Part shown: in pieces, positions 7,319-16,555 of the stretch
How the letters are laid out: each line of letters begins with the position of its first letter
Numbering within the stretch: position 1 is the first letter of the stretch
Source: Pseudomonadota bacterium
GTDB taxonomy: Bacteria; Desulfobacterota; Desulfobulbia; Desulfobulbales; SURF-16
Reading direction: 5' to 3'
DNA: 55,908 bases
NCBI GenBank assembly: GCA_018816555.1
Contig: JAHIVT010000098.1
Span: 1 to 55,908 of the forward strand
Program-made: the position numbers and the translations under genes
Notes under the pieces: generated by a model
Told to the model about the DNA's origin: nothing
Database searches by the model: none
What the model saw: the letters and a program-made list of their open reading frames with translations, nothing else

Positions 7319-8680
7319 ATCAAGGATATTTAGCCACCCTGGCTGTTTCTTCATCTCGGCAATCTTTCTCTGTAAATGTCTGAGAGTGACCCCGAGGATT
7401 TTTGCCGCCTGCCGGCGGTCACCTTTGGTTTGACGAAGCACATAAGCGGTATGGGCCTCGGTATCCTCTTTCAAGGTACAGAGTTTCCGGGCAAAACTGA
7501 ATACCGGAGCCACACTGCGCTGACCGAATTCATGGAGGGTGATGAATGGCCCGGGGGCCAGGAGCACGGCATTTTCCACTTTTTGTGCGAGTTCCCGGAT
7601 ATTGCCGGGGTATTCCTGTTGCTGGAGATGCGCCATGGCCTCGGGGGTGAAACCGCTCAGCTCTTTGCCGTGGCGCTGACAGGCTTTATGGAGAAAATGA
7701 TCGGCAAGCAGGGCAATATCGCCATCGCGTTCCCGCAAGGGCGGCAGGTGAAGATGAACGGATTTCAGGCGGTACATGAGGTCAAGCCTGAATGCTCCTG
7801 TCTGGCATGCCTTGTCCAGATCAAGGTTGGTGGCGGAAACGATGCGGACATTAACGGAAATCTGTTGCGGGTCCCCAAGGCGGGTAACCTTCTTCTCCTC
7901 AAGCACCCGCAGAAATTTTACCTGCAGGTTTTTCGGCAACTCGCCGATCTCATCGAGAAAAAGGGTGCCGCCATCGGCTTGCTCAAAATAACCCGGGTAA
8001 CTGTTGGCAGCACCGGTAAACGCCCCTTTGGCATGTCCGAAAAACTGACTTTCAAAAAGTGAATCCGTAACAGAGGCCACATTGACTGCGACAAAAGGTC
8101 CTTCGGGTTCAGGCCCCGCCTGATGAATTGCCTGGGCAAGCAACTCCTTGCCGGTTCCGGAATCGCCGGTGATCAGCACAGGATTACCGCTTCGGGCCAT
8201 GGTCTGGGCAAAAAGCAGCAGTTCTTTCATGCGGGGGCACTGGGTGACAATGGCTGCAAAGGCATTTGACAGCATCCGGTCCTGCCGCGCACCGGCCCCT
8301 GCCAGTCCTGTCAACAGTCCCCGCCGCTCATAGGCATGTTCAAGGGTCAACAGCAGACGCTCGTTCTCCACCGGCTTGACCAGATAATCATAAGCCCCCA
8401 GGCGTAAAGCCCTTACTGCCGTATTGACGTCATCCACCGCCGTCAACATGATAAATTCCGTGTAAGGCTTAAAAGGCTTTACCGCCTCGAGAAGCTGCAA
8501 TCCGTCCATCTCGGGCATGAGCAGATCCACAAAAACAACATCGAAATCACGTGCCTTGATCATTGCCGCGGCAGCAGGTGCGCTGTCACAGACCTCAACA
8601 TCCCGATAACCCCGACGCCTCAGTATTCGCTGCAACGAACTTAAAGCAATAGGTTCATCATCAACCACAAATATTTTCAT
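7310..8680 (-). CDS. sigma-54-dependent response regulator (NtrC family)
   Basis: A 456-residue transcription activator in three parts. Residues 1-120 form a receiver with the acidic pair in VVDDEP, phospho-Asp in VVFVDLLMPEMDG and Lys in YLVKPVEN. Residues about 145-380 form the AAA+ domain with Walker A GDSGTGKE, the sigma-54 contact loop GAFTGA, and FLDEIGELP. The C-terminus is a Fis-type helix-turn-helix (DRRQAAKILGVTLRHLQRKI). It overlaps the upstream histidine kinase gene by four bases (ATGA), so the two are translationally coupled and form a two-component pair. It ends a same-strand run that starts with korD. It should activate sigma-54 promoters when phosphorylated; the targets cannot be told. 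Confidence 0.93.
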   Translation of the reverse strand: MKIFVVDDEPIALSSLQRILRRRGYRDVEVCDSAPAAAAMIKARDFDVVFVDLLMPEMDGLQLLEAVKPFKPYTEFIMLTAVDDVNTAVRALRLGAYDYLVKPVENERLLLTLEHAYERRGLLTGLAGAGARQDRMLSNAFAAIVTQCPRMKELLLFAQTMARSGNPVLITGDSGTGKELLAQAIHQAGPEPEGPFVAVNVASVTDSLFESQFFGHAKGAFTGAANSYPGYFEQADGGTLFLDEIGELPKNLQVKFLRVLEEKKVTRLGDPQQISVNVRIVSATNLDLDKACQTGAFRLDLMYRLKSVHLHLPPLRERDGDIALLADHFLHKACQRHGKELSGFTPEAMAHLQQQEYPGNIRELAQKVENAVLLAPGPFITLHEFGQRSVAPVFSFARKLCTLKEDTEAHTAYVLRQTKGDRRQAAKILGVTLRHLQRKIAEMKKQPGWLNILDDI

Positions 8681-10290
8681 ATCCGGAGCCTGCCGATTTT
8701 CTTGATGATTTTTGCCAATTTTTCAAGCTTCAACGGCCTGGCCAGAAAATAATCCGGCAGGATATCCCGGCCGGCAAAATGATGATCTTTCTCCGACAGG
8801 TCCGAAATACAGAAAACAGTCAATAAGGGGAATTGCCTTTTGACACTTTCCAGTAGCGGCCAACCGGCAACATCATGGGTCAGCATATCGCACAGCACCA
8901 TATCCACTTCAGGATGGTCCTGCAAAAAAGAGATGACCTCACCCGTTGAGGTGATACTCCGGGCCTGCAGGTTCTCTACCCTGGCAAACAAAGAATTCAA
9001 CAGTACAAGGGTCTGCTGGTCTTCATCGACACAGAGAATGGTTGACTGCAGATCAAGCCGGCACTGACGGCGGTCAATGGGGAGAATGACCGTGAATTTC
9101 GTTCCCAGACCTGGTCGGGACAATACGCCGATGCGTCCCTTATGTTCCTGCACCAGGCCGTAGGAAACAGAAAGTCCCAGGCCTGTGCCGCCGGAACTCC
9201 TTCTGGTGGTAAAAAAAGGTTCAAAAATTCGCTCCGTCTCCGATGGCGCCATGCCGCGTCCGTTGTCTTCCACCTCGGCAATTATGGAATGCAGACGCAT
9301 ATTGACCCTGGTGCGGATGATAATTTTCCCCTTTTCCTTCTCCGGTACCGCCTGGGCGGCATTCATAATCAGATTGGCCATCACCTGTTCCAGTTTCTGA
9401 TAATGGCCATGAAATTGGGGTAGATTTTCCGCCAGTTCAAGTTCAATCCGGCCCACGGATTTACGTGCCTGGGCACCGACAATTGTCAGCACATCATTGA
9501 TCACCTTATTGAAATCAACCAGACTGCTCGGCGCACTTTCATCCAAGCGGGCAAAATCCTTGAGGTTGGCGACAATCTTATTAATCCGGTCGGAACCGGT
9601 TTTGATCGCCTGAATAATCTCACCCATCTCCCCTGTCAGTTCCTCAAGGGAGAGATTGCCATGTTTGCTGTCCGGATGGTTTTCCGCGTACTTATTGATG
9701 ATCGGCACAAAAATTTCCCAGGATTCTTCCAGCAAGGGGATATTGTAGGTAATAAAGCTGTTGGGATTATTGATCTCATGGGCGACGCCTGCAACAACCT
9801 CACCGAGGGAGGCCAGTTTGTCGGCCTGGATCACCTGCTGCATATACATGTCCGCCTCCTGCTTCATTTTTTTCTCATCGCTGATATCCTGTACCGCCCC
9901 GACAATATAATCATTTCTGCCATGGGCATCCTTGATCACCCTGCTGAAGCTGCTCATCCATTTATAAGAGCCGTCAGCCACCTGCAATCTATACTCCCGA
10001 CTCAGTATCCCTTCATTGATGAGCATTTCCAATTCAGCCATGACACGGCTGCGGTCATCAGGATGTACGTGATCCAGCCAGAATGCCGGATCATCCATGA
10101 ACTGTCCGGGGGTATAGCCGGTAATCACCTCCACCGATTTCCCCATAAAGGTAATGGCAAGGTCCCCATCCGCCCTGCGGGTATAGGGTATAATCGGCAG
10201 AGATTCCATGATCAGCGACAGCTGCTCATGGGCAGCCTTGAGCTGCTGTACCATTGCCTCAAGTTCATCGTATGTCGGCTTTTTCGTCAC
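8677..10290 (-). CDS. PAS-domain hybrid histidine kinase
   Basis: A 537-residue soluble sensor kinase with no membrane segment. A short coiled coil (YDELEAMVQQLKAAHEQL) leads to a PAS_3-type domain (about residues 30-145: FMGKSVEVITGYTPGQF, WLDHVHPDDR). Then comes the HisKA box with the phospho-His in GVAHEINNPNSF, and an ATPase domain with N box NLIMNAAQA, G1 EDNGRGM and G2 GTGLGLSVSYG. The C-terminal receiver is degenerate but keeps an Asp in MVLCDMLTHDVAG. I choose GTG 10290 because GAGGAG lies seven bases upstream; a longer frame begins with GTG at 10362, directly after the stop of the preceding gene. It overlaps the NtrC regulator by four bases. The signal is probably cytoplasmic, perhaps metabolic or redox. 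Confidence 0.88.
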   Translation of the reverse strand: MTKKPTYDELEAMVQQLKAAHEQLSLIMESLPIIPYTRRADGDLAITFMGKSVEVITGYTPGQFMDDPAFWLDHVHPDDRSRVMAELEMLINEGILSREYRLQVADGSYKWMSSFSRVIKDAHGRNDYIVGAVQDISDEKKMKQEADMYMQQVIQADKLASLGEVVAGVAHEINNPNSFITYNIPLLEESWEIFVPIINKYAENHPDSKHGNLSLEELTGEMGEIIQAIKTGSDRINKIVANLKDFARLDESAPSSLVDFNKVINDVLTIVGAQARKSVGRIELELAENLPQFHGHYQKLEQVMANLIMNAAQAVPEKEKGKIIIRTRVNMRLHSIIAEVEDNGRGMAPSETERIFEPFFTTRRSSGGTGLGLSVSYGLVQEHKGRIGVLSRPGLGTKFTVILPIDRRQCRLDLQSTILCVDEDQQTLVLLNSLFARVENLQARSITSTGEVISFLQDHPEVDMVLCDMLTHDVAGWPLLESVKRQFPLLTVFCISDLSEKDHHFAGRDILPDYFLARPLKLEKLAKIIKKIGRLRI

Positions 10291-10362
10291 CTGATAGCTC
10301 CTCTCATTGCGGGGGATCTTTATCATTTTCCGGCTGCAGTTTTTACACCTCACCAAAACCAC

Positions 10363-13287
10363 TCACTCTTTAAGCATCACGCAGCGCCCGTCCCGGCCAT
10401 CTATCTTGATGACAAAAGGCTTGGGACAACGGACATGACGCAGGTATTTCATGCCTTTGACAAGCTGCTGTTTCTGCAGCCACTGCCAGTCGAGACGGTC
10501 CTCCCCTCCCTCGGTCACGGTAATATAGGGTATTCCCATGGAGCTGATATTGTGGAAAAAATGGGTTCCCTGGGAGGGCTCCGCCTTCATCTTTTCATTG
10601 CGCAGTTCAATCATGGCCCCCACAGCGGAAATATCCTGCCACCGGACGGGAATACCGAGCCAGTGGTCCGCCGATCCCCAGCGTCCCGGACCGACGAGCA
10701 GATAGGGCCGCTGTTCTTCCTGCAGTAGACGGTTCAGCCGGCTGATTTCCCGGGCGATCTCCAGGGTGCATGCGGCATCAAACTCGATGGGGTCCACATA
10801 GATGATATCGCTGATGGTTGAAAATCTACCGTGCCCCAGGCCTTGAGTGGAAAAACAGAAGGCAGCGGCCCTATCCTCATTACTTATCCGCACCTCGCTC
10901 TCGCCCATGCCTGCTGCCATGGGCCGCATCTGCAGGAAATAAAATTCGCTCCGGCCGGGGTCAACAGGGTTGAGGTTGACGGCAAACTCGATTTCAACCG
11001 GGCAGCCCATACCGCGGCGGCCGATTTCCAGGACTTCGTCAATGTACTGGGCCAAGGGGAAAAGCTTGTATTTCAATATCCGGGCAAAGGTCAGAATATT
11101 GGCCCCGCCATGACTGCTGTCCCTTATGCGGTGCTCGTCGGCAATATAGGAACTGGACAGCATCTGCACCGGCAGCTCGTCCTTTGCCTCGCTGATCTCC
11201 CGTCTGACCAGATTGCTGCCCGGATGAAAACCCAGTTCCGCCGGATAGTCCTTCATCTTCAGGGCATAAAAAAAACGCTGGGCATTGGCCAGCACATCAT
11301 CAACCGTTGAAAAATGGGGCAGCACCTCCGGATACCGGGGAGAAAAACGCAGACTCTTTTCACCCTCGACCACGGTCTTGCCGAAACCAAGGGCAATATG
11401 GGCCACGCCCTCCTCGGGCAACATGGGCGCGACCGGATAAAAATTATGGGACTGGGCCACCCCGGCCAGGGCGGGATAGAAATAGTCGCCGTACCCACTG
11501 CCGACAATCTGCTGGACGATGACCGCCATCCGGTCGGCATAGGACTTTCCGGACTGGATACGCTGGGAATAGGCACGGGGACCGGCAAAACAGGTTGAGG
11601 CATAGACCAGTTTGACGGCGGCGAGGAACTGCTGCAGCCGCACGAAAAAATCAGGATGATTATTGGGCAGCATGTAGGTGCTGTAAAGACCTGCATAGGG
11701 TTTGAACTGGGCATCCTCCTGCAGACTGGAAGAGCGGATGGATAAAGGCCCGGATATATGCGCAAGATAGTTCTGCAGCTGCTCAAGCAGCCAGGAGGGC
11801 AGAGAGGCTGCCAGAAAACGGACGGCAATCTCTTCATCCGGCTCCGAGTTTGGGAAATTCTGCAGTTTATTTTCCGCAACAAAGGCATCATAGCCGTCAG
11901 AGGCAATAACCATGGTCCTGGGCAGCTTGACATGGACGCCAAGGCCTGCCAGCTGTTCTGCCGCGGCAAACTGATTGGCCATGAAGGCAATGCCCCTAGC
12001 CTTTCCCCCCAGCGAGCCCTTGCCTATTTTGACAAAGTCCATGATCTCTCCGTCAAAATGCTTTTGCGAGAACTGGGCGACAATACCTTTCTGCCGCCTG
12101 ATTCTGAGTTTGTGAATGGTATCAATCAGAAAGGAGCGCATGGCCCGGGGCGAAGCAAAATCCGTTGTTCGTAACTTATGCAGACGATTTGCCACATCCA
12201 CCTCGGAACGGGCCATGATCCAGTTGGAGAAATGATTGCGGGAGGCATGGAAGAGAAGCGACTCCTCCGGGATAAGGGCAATCTTCTCTTCAAAGGAGCG
12301 CAGACTGTCGGCCCAGCCAACCACCGTGCCATCCGGTCTGCGGAAAACAAAATCACCAAAGCCCAGGTGATGTAGGAAAAAATCATGGATTTCCCCGGCC
12401 AGGGCAGGAGAATGCTTGTCAACGAATACGGCGGGGATCTTAAGCGTCTGCTCACGGTTTGCCGGGTCGGCACTCAGCAGCAGCAGGGGCAGATCCGGGA
12501 CCAGGGAGCGGATATGTTTGAGCAGTTTCAAGCCGGCCCGGTGATCAAGATTCTTTTTATGGGGAAACCGCCCGTCGGCGATGACCCCGTAAACATAAGG
12601 CCGAAAGGCGTTAAAAAGTCTGACCGCCTCCTCATAATTGGGAACCGCAAGAATCTTGGGCCGGGCCCGCATTTTCAGCAGCCGGTGCTCATAGTTGAGA
12701 CTGTCGGAGAGCACCCCCTGGGTCTGTTTCACCACCTCGCTGTAAAGCAGGGGCAGCAGATAGGAGAGGTAATGGGGGGAATCCTCCACCAGGATCAGAA
12801 CCCGCACTCCGGCCTTTTGGGTGTCGCTGGCCACATTGAGATGGTCCTCGACGTTTTTAACAATGGCCAGCAGCAGAGAGGGATCGGAGAGCCAGATAAA
12901 AAAATGATCAATGCCCCTGGTATCCGCCCTTTCCGGATCAACGCTGACCGAGCGCAGGCTGTGGGTAAGCAGCACCACGGGCAGCCGCGGGTTTATCTTT
13001 TTGATTCTCCGACCCAGGCTCCAGGCGTCCATGTCATCCACATTGGGCATGGTGATGACCAGGTCAAATTTTTTCAGCTCAAGGATCTGCAGGGCCTCCC
13101 CGGCGGAACTGACCCGCTGCAGCCGGGGGGGATGGCTGAGGTTAAGCCCCTGATACTCATCAATAATACGGGTGGCCAGACTGCCATCCTCCTCCATGAT
13201 AAAGGCGTCATACGGGCTTGCCACCAGCAGGATTTCCCTGATTTTCCGTGACATCAACTCATGAAAGACCTGAAAATCGGTTTCCAC
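10363..13287 (-). CDS. PEP/pyruvate-binding (PPDK_N) protein with receiver-like domains
   Basis: A 974-residue protein. Residues about 15-125 resemble a receiver domain whose phospho-Asp site is lost (FDLVITMPNVDDMDAW). Residues about 165-300 resemble a second receiver with an acidic residue kept (VYGVIADGRFP). From about residue 400 the ATP-grasp nucleotide-binding domain of PEP synthase and pyruvate phosphate dikinase follows (FVKIGKGSLGGKARGIAFM, GPLSIRSSSLQED, MAVIVQQIVGS). The C-terminus has LLVGPGRWGSADHWLG. The swivelling phospho-His domain and the TIM-barrel PEP site of true PpsA/PPDK are not seen. The start is GTG 13287, five bases after korC; ATG 13254 is an alternative. Proteins of this type are known from anaerobes but I know of no assigned reaction. 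The context ties it to the 2-oxoacid oxidoreductase. Confidence 0.8.
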   Translation of the reverse strand: METDFQVFHELMSRKIREILLVASPYDAFIMEEDGSLATRIIDEYQGLNLSHPPRLQRVSSAGEALQILELKKFDLVITMPNVDDMDAWSLGRRIKKINPRLPVVLLTHSLRSVSVDPERADTRGIDHFFIWLSDPSLLLAIVKNVEDHLNVASDTQKAGVRVLILVEDSPHYLSYLLPLLYSEVVKQTQGVLSDSLNYEHRLLKMRARPKILAVPNYEEAVRLFNAFRPYVYGVIADGRFPHKKNLDHRAGLKLLKHIRSLVPDLPLLLLSADPANREQTLKIPAVFVDKHSPALAGEIHDFFLHHLGFGDFVFRRPDGTVVGWADSLRSFEEKIALIPEESLLFHASRNHFSNWIMARSEVDVANRLHKLRTTDFASPRAMRSFLIDTIHKLRIRRQKGIVAQFSQKHFDGEIMDFVKIGKGSLGGKARGIAFMANQFAAAEQLAGLGVHVKLPRTMVIASDGYDAFVAENKLQNFPNSEPDEEIAVRFLAASLPSWLLEQLQNYLAHISGPLSIRSSSLQEDAQFKPYAGLYSTYMLPNNHPDFFVRLQQFLAAVKLVYASTCFAGPRAYSQRIQSGKSYADRMAVIVQQIVGSGYGDYFYPALAGVAQSHNFYPVAPMLPEEGVAHIALGFGKTVVEGEKSLRFSPRYPEVLPHFSTVDDVLANAQRFFYALKMKDYPAELGFHPGSNLVRREISEAKDELPVQMLSSSYIADEHRIRDSSHGGANILTFARILKYKLFPLAQYIDEVLEIGRRGMGCPVEIEFAVNLNPVDPGRSEFYFLQMRPMAAGMGESEVRISNEDRAAAFCFSTQGLGHGRFSTISDIIYVDPIEFDAACTLEIAREISRLNRLLQEEQRPYLLVGPGRWGSADHWLGIPVRWQDISAVGAMIELRNEKMKAEPSQGTHFFHNISSMGIPYITVTEGGEDRLDWQWLQKQQLVKGMKYLRHVRCPKPFVIKIDGRDGRCVMLKE

Positions 13288-13292
13288 CCCGG

Positions 13293-13886
13293 TTACACCT
13301 CTTTTTCTTCGTCAGAGTCAATAAATGGGGGTAGAGCGGAGAGATCCTGCTGCCGGGCAGCCTCGGCACCGGCATGCAGAGCCCGTATATTGAGTTCCGT
13401 GAATTTTGCCGGCACCCGGTGGGCGACCGCCTTTTCCAGGCTGGCAAGCCCCACCTTGCCGCAAACCACCCCCACCGCTCCCAGGGCGACAATGTTGGCC
13501 ACCAGTTCGTTGCCGAGCTTTTCCCGGGCGATTGTGGTAAAGGGCAAAACCAAAGCCCGGCTGGTGGGCACCTGGTCGACAAAAGTGGCATCGGCCACCA
13601 GGATACCCGCTGGTTTAAAATCAACAAAATATGCATCCAGGGCCGGCTGGTTCATGGCCAGGAAGAGATCCATGCCGATGACCTTGGGATAATCAATCTC
13701 CTCATGACTGATGACGATTTCGGCCTTGCTTCTCCCCCCCCTGGCCTCCGGTCCGTAACTCTGGGTCTGGCACACATGAAAACCCTCATGGATGCCGGCC
13801 GCCTCGGCAAATATGACCGCCGCCAGGATAATCCCCTGCCCGCCGGAACCGCCGAATCTCATTTCATATCGCTCTTCTTTCATCAT
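13293..13886 (-). CDS. korC: 2-oxoacid:ferredoxin oxidoreductase, gamma subunit
   Basis: A 197-residue gamma subunit of a 2-oxoacid:ferredoxin oxidoreductase (2-oxoglutarate type by its neighbours). The family start GGSGGQGIILAAVIFAEAA and the CQTQSYGPEARGG loop are clear, followed by the characteristic FLAMNQPALDAY and ANIVALGAVGVV stretches. The start is placed at ATG 13886 (or the adjacent ATG 13883, which has better spacing to AGG). It begins 25 bp after the stop of the beta subunit and ends five bases before the PPDK_N-type gene. Together with the alpha, beta and ferredoxin subunits it oxidises a 2-oxoacid with CoA and passes electrons to ferredoxin in the cytoplasm. In anaerobes the reaction may also run in the reductive direction. 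Confidence 0.93.
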   Translation of the reverse strand: MMKEERYEMRFGGSGGQGIILAAVIFAEAAGIHEGFHVCQTQSYGPEARGGRSKAEIVISHEEIDYPKVIGMDLFLAMNQPALDAYFVDFKPAGILVADATFVDQVPTSRALVLPFTTIAREKLGNELVANIVALGAVGVVCGKVGLASLEKAVAHRVPAKFTELNIRALHAGAEAARQQDLSALPPFIDSDEEKEV

Positions 13887-13911
13887 GAACCTGCCCTGCC
13901 GATTACCGCGG

Positions 13912-14742
13912 TCAGTGCTGCTGCGCCCGCTCGCGGATCTTTTGATATTCTTCCATATAGTTGGGCTTGTCCACATCAGCCAGCACACCGATGGTAAATC
14001 TATCGTTCATCTCTTCTGCCGACATCTTTGCCGCCCGATCAACGGATACCGCTTTTTCTTTGAAATGACGCATCATGGTGACCGGATCATTCATCTGGTT
14101 GCGCCGGCCGTACTGGGTATGGCAGTTGGACATCACCTCGATAACGCTGAAGCCTTTTTTGGCGATTCCCCTGGCAAGAAGGCCGTCGAGCATGGCGGCA
14201 TGGTACACCGTGCCCCTGGCCACAAAGGAAGCCCCGGCCGTCACGGCGAGTTCGGCAATGGGAAAGGCATGTTCAATATTCCCCCAGGCAGCGGTGGAGG
14301 CAAAGGAACCGTATGGGGTGGTGGGGGAATACTGGCCGCCGGTCATACCGTATATCTGGTTATTGATGATGATGGCGGTGAGATCGATATTGCGCCGGGC
14401 CGCATGGATGAAATGATTGCCGCCGATGGCCGTGGCGTCGCCATCACCCATGACGGTGATCACGGTGAGAGCGGGCTTGGCAAGCTTGATGCCGGTGGCA
14501 AAGGTCAAGGCCCGACCGTGGGTGGTATGCAGGGTGTTGAAATCCACATAGACCGGCATGCGGCCGGAGCAGCCGATGCCCGAGGCGAGCACCAGTTCGT
14601 CTTTTCCCAGCCCCAGTTTATCAATGGCCCGGATGAGAGAGCCCAGAACTATACCATTGCCGCAGCCCGGGCACCAGACATGGGGAAATTTCTTATCGTG
14701 CCGGAGATAATCATGGCGCACACTGTTTGTTTTTTCTGACAT
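13912..14742 (-). CDS. korB: 2-oxoacid:ferredoxin oxidoreductase, beta (TPP) subunit
   Basis: A 276-residue thiamine-pyrophosphate-binding subunit. The cofactor site is visible as CPGCGNGIVLGSL near the N-terminus and GDGDATAIGGNH followed by IIINNQIYGMTGGQ, which together make the TPP motif. SGIGCSGRMPVYVDFNTLHT is typical of KorB and related VorA-type subunits. Length and sequence are normal for the family. It lies between korA (52 bp upstream) and korC (25 bp downstream). Substrate choice between 2-oxoglutarate and branched-chain 2-oxoacids cannot be proven from sequence; the korDABC order favours 2-oxoglutarate. In an organism with an incomplete or reductive TCA cycle this enzyme links 2-oxoglutarate, succinyl-CoA and ferredoxin. 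Confidence 0.93.
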   Translation of the reverse strand: MSEKTNSVRHDYLRHDKKFPHVWCPGCGNGIVLGSLIRAIDKLGLGKDELVLASGIGCSGRMPVYVDFNTLHTTHGRALTFATGIKLAKPALTVITVMGDGDATAIGGNHFIHAARRNIDLTAIIINNQIYGMTGGQYSPTTPYGSFASTAAWGNIEHAFPIAELAVTAGASFVARGTVYHAAMLDGLLARGIAKKGFSVIEVMSNCHTQYGRRNQMNDPVTMMRHFKEKAVSVDRAAKMSAEEMNDRFTIGVLADVDKPNYMEEYQKIRERAQQH

Positions 14743-14794
14743 TGGCCTTTCCTTAACTGACAGGGGAAAATCCCCGGAAGCCTATAATTTGCGA

Positions 14795-15931
14795 TCACAT
14801 GGAAAGCAGATGATCATATATCTCAGCCGGGGTGATGAACTGACCGTCCACCCGGTTATGCCGGACAATCTCCGTGGCAAGATTCACCCGCTTCACCTCC
14901 CGTATCATCTGCCCCATATTCATTTCCGGTACCAGCACCCGGCGGCATTGCCGCAGTACCCCTTCCACCGCCTTTCTGGGGAATGGAAAGAGGGTGATGA
15001 GCTGCAGCAGGCCGGCCCTGATTCCCCGGCTTCTGGCCAGCCTGACGGCCCGCAGGGCGGAACGGGACACTGCGCCGTAGGCGATCACGGCAATTTCCGC
15101 ATCCTCCATCATGACGGATCTGGTAATCTGGATCTCAGCAAAACCATTGGTGATCTTGCGGAACAATCGGCGGATAAAGGCGTCCACCTCCTCGGGGCGC
15201 TCGGTGGGAAAGCCGCGCACATCATGGATGAGTCCGGTGACATGGTGACGGTAACCGCTGCCCATGGCAGCCATGGCAGGCACGCCGCGGCTGTTGTCTT
15301 CATAGGGAATATACCACTCCGGCGGCACACCGGGGTGAATGCGGTCAATGACCATGATGTCGGCCGGATCAGGCAGGACAACCGTTTCCCGGGTATGGGC
15401 CACGATCTCATCCGACAGCACAATCACCGGGACCCGGTACTTCTCGGCAAGGTTAAAGGCCTGGACGGTGGTGGCAAAACAGTCCACCACGGTTGAGACA
15501 GCCAGCACGATTACCGGGTGATCCCCATGGGTGCCCCATCTGGCCTGCATGACATCGCCTTGGGCAGGGCTGGTGGACAGCCCGGTGCTGGGGCCTACCC
15601 GCATGACGTTGACCACCACACAGGGCACCTCTGCCGCGCAGGCAAAACCAAGGTTTTCCTGCATCAATGAAAAGCCCGGACCGCTGGTGGCGGTGAGGCT
15701 CTTGACTCCGGCAAGGGATGCGCCGATGATGGCGCCCATGCCGGCTATCTCATCTTCCATCTGGATAAAGGTGCCATTAAGGGCCGGAAGGCGAAGGGAC
15801 ATCATCTCGGCAATCTCTGAGGCCGGGGTGATGGGATAGCCGGCAAAAAAACGACAACCTGCGGCCAGAGCCCCTTCAACAATGGCTTCGTTTCCCTGCA
15901 GGAGCCGACGCTGTCCATTTTTTTCACTCAT
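14795..15931 (-). CDS. korA: 2-oxoacid:ferredoxin oxidoreductase, alpha subunit
   Basis: A 378-residue alpha subunit. Recognisable stretches are QGNEAIVEGALAAGCRFFAG, YPITPASEIAEMMS, IQMEDEIAGMGAIIGASLAG and TATSGPGFSLMQENLGFA, and the C-terminal domain contains the PEMNMGQM motif. This subunit carries the pyrimidine-binding and 2-oxoacid-contacting domains of the heterotetramer. It starts 26 bp after the ferredoxin subunit gene and is followed by korB. Its size matches stand-alone KorA rather than the single-chain pyruvate:ferredoxin oxidoreductase of many sulfate reducers, so this is a distinct enzyme. Confidence 0.93.
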   Translation of the reverse strand: MSEKNGQRRLLQGNEAIVEGALAAGCRFFAGYPITPASEIAEMMSLRLPALNGTFIQMEDEIAGMGAIIGASLAGVKSLTATSGPGFSLMQENLGFACAAEVPCVVVNVMRVGPSTGLSTSPAQGDVMQARWGTHGDHPVIVLAVSTVVDCFATTVQAFNLAEKYRVPVIVLSDEIVAHTRETVVLPDPADIMVIDRIHPGVPPEWYIPYEDNSRGVPAMAAMGSGYRHHVTGLIHDVRGFPTERPEEVDAFIRRLFRKITNGFAEIQITRSVMMEDAEIAVIAYGAVSRSALRAVRLARSRGIRAGLLQLITLFPFPRKAVEGVLRQCRRVLVPEMNMGQMIREVKRVNLATEIVRHNRVDGQFITPAEIYDHLLSM

Positions 15932-15957
15932 CAGATGCCTCTTCAGCCTCTATGATC

Positions 15958-16302
15958 TCAACTGTTTCCTTGTTGCCGTTCCGGTTCAGGTTGGCGTTCG
16001 GCAATGGTGATGGCAAAATCAGGGCAATGAATTTCACAGAAACCGCAGCCGACACATTTATCCGACTGGGCCACCACCGGCTTGCCCTGCTCATTTCTAC
16101 TGAAAACCTGCTGCGGGCAGAAGGCAATGCAGATACCGCAGGCCTTGCACCAGTCATAAAAGATGATCTGAGTAAAGCACTTACTGACCTTTTCTTTCGT
16201 TTGCTCCGTCATCTGCGGGCTACCATCATCCGCTGTTTTGCCCGTGCTGCTGTCCTGGCAAGAGCCCTTATCCGGTTCACCATATTTTAAATTTTCCGAC
16301 AT
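15958..16302 (-). CDS. korD: 4Fe-4S ferredoxin subunit of 2-oxoacid oxidoreductase
   Basis: A 114-residue ferredoxin-type protein with two 4Fe-4S binding motifs, WCKACGICIAFCP and KCVGCGFCEIHCP, both of the C-x2-C-x2-C-x3-C form. The N-terminal 40 residues are polar and probably disordered. ATG 16302 is chosen because AGGTGG lies upstream; an in-frame extension to 16329 has no site. It is the first gene of the run korD-korA-korB-korC and should relay electrons from the TPP subunit to free ferredoxin. The 250 bp upstream are AT-rich and must hold the operon promoter, but no box stands out. Confidence 0.9.
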   Translation of the reverse strand: MSENLKYGEPDKGSCQDSSTGKTADDGSPQMTEQTKEKVSKCFTQIIFYDWCKACGICIAFCPQQVFSRNEQGKPVVAQSDKCVGCGFCEIHCPDFAITIAERQPEPERQQGNS

Positions 16303-16555
16303 CCAGTGCCACCTTCTTCCTGGGTCCAATGGGCCGCTCAGCAGACAAATTGCGTTAAAAATGAAAATATCTTTTTCCTATCATTATTAATATATCAGAG
16401 ATGTTAGTCAACAAGCCAATATTTTTAGATATTTACCATGACAACTTCTTTTGGCAAAATACTGCAAAACGCTGCCCGTCAAAAGGCTATGAAAAAGGCA
16501 AGAGAAAAGCAGAACAGCAAAGGAGGGCGGGGGGGCTGAAAAGAGGAGCAGAGGA

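Noticed and set aside
9661-10728. 355-codon open frame antisense to the kinase and PPDK_N genes
   Set aside because: It runs across the junction of two well-supported minus-strand genes, and its sequence has no recognisable domain.
13792-14739. 315-codon open frame antisense to korB/korC
   Set aside because: korB and korC are clear; the antisense protein is Gly/His-rich noise.
16438-16539. Possible 33-residue basic peptide upstream of korD on the plus strand
   Set aside because: It has no ribosome binding site and a low-complexity Lys/Gly tail; I cannot support it as a gene.
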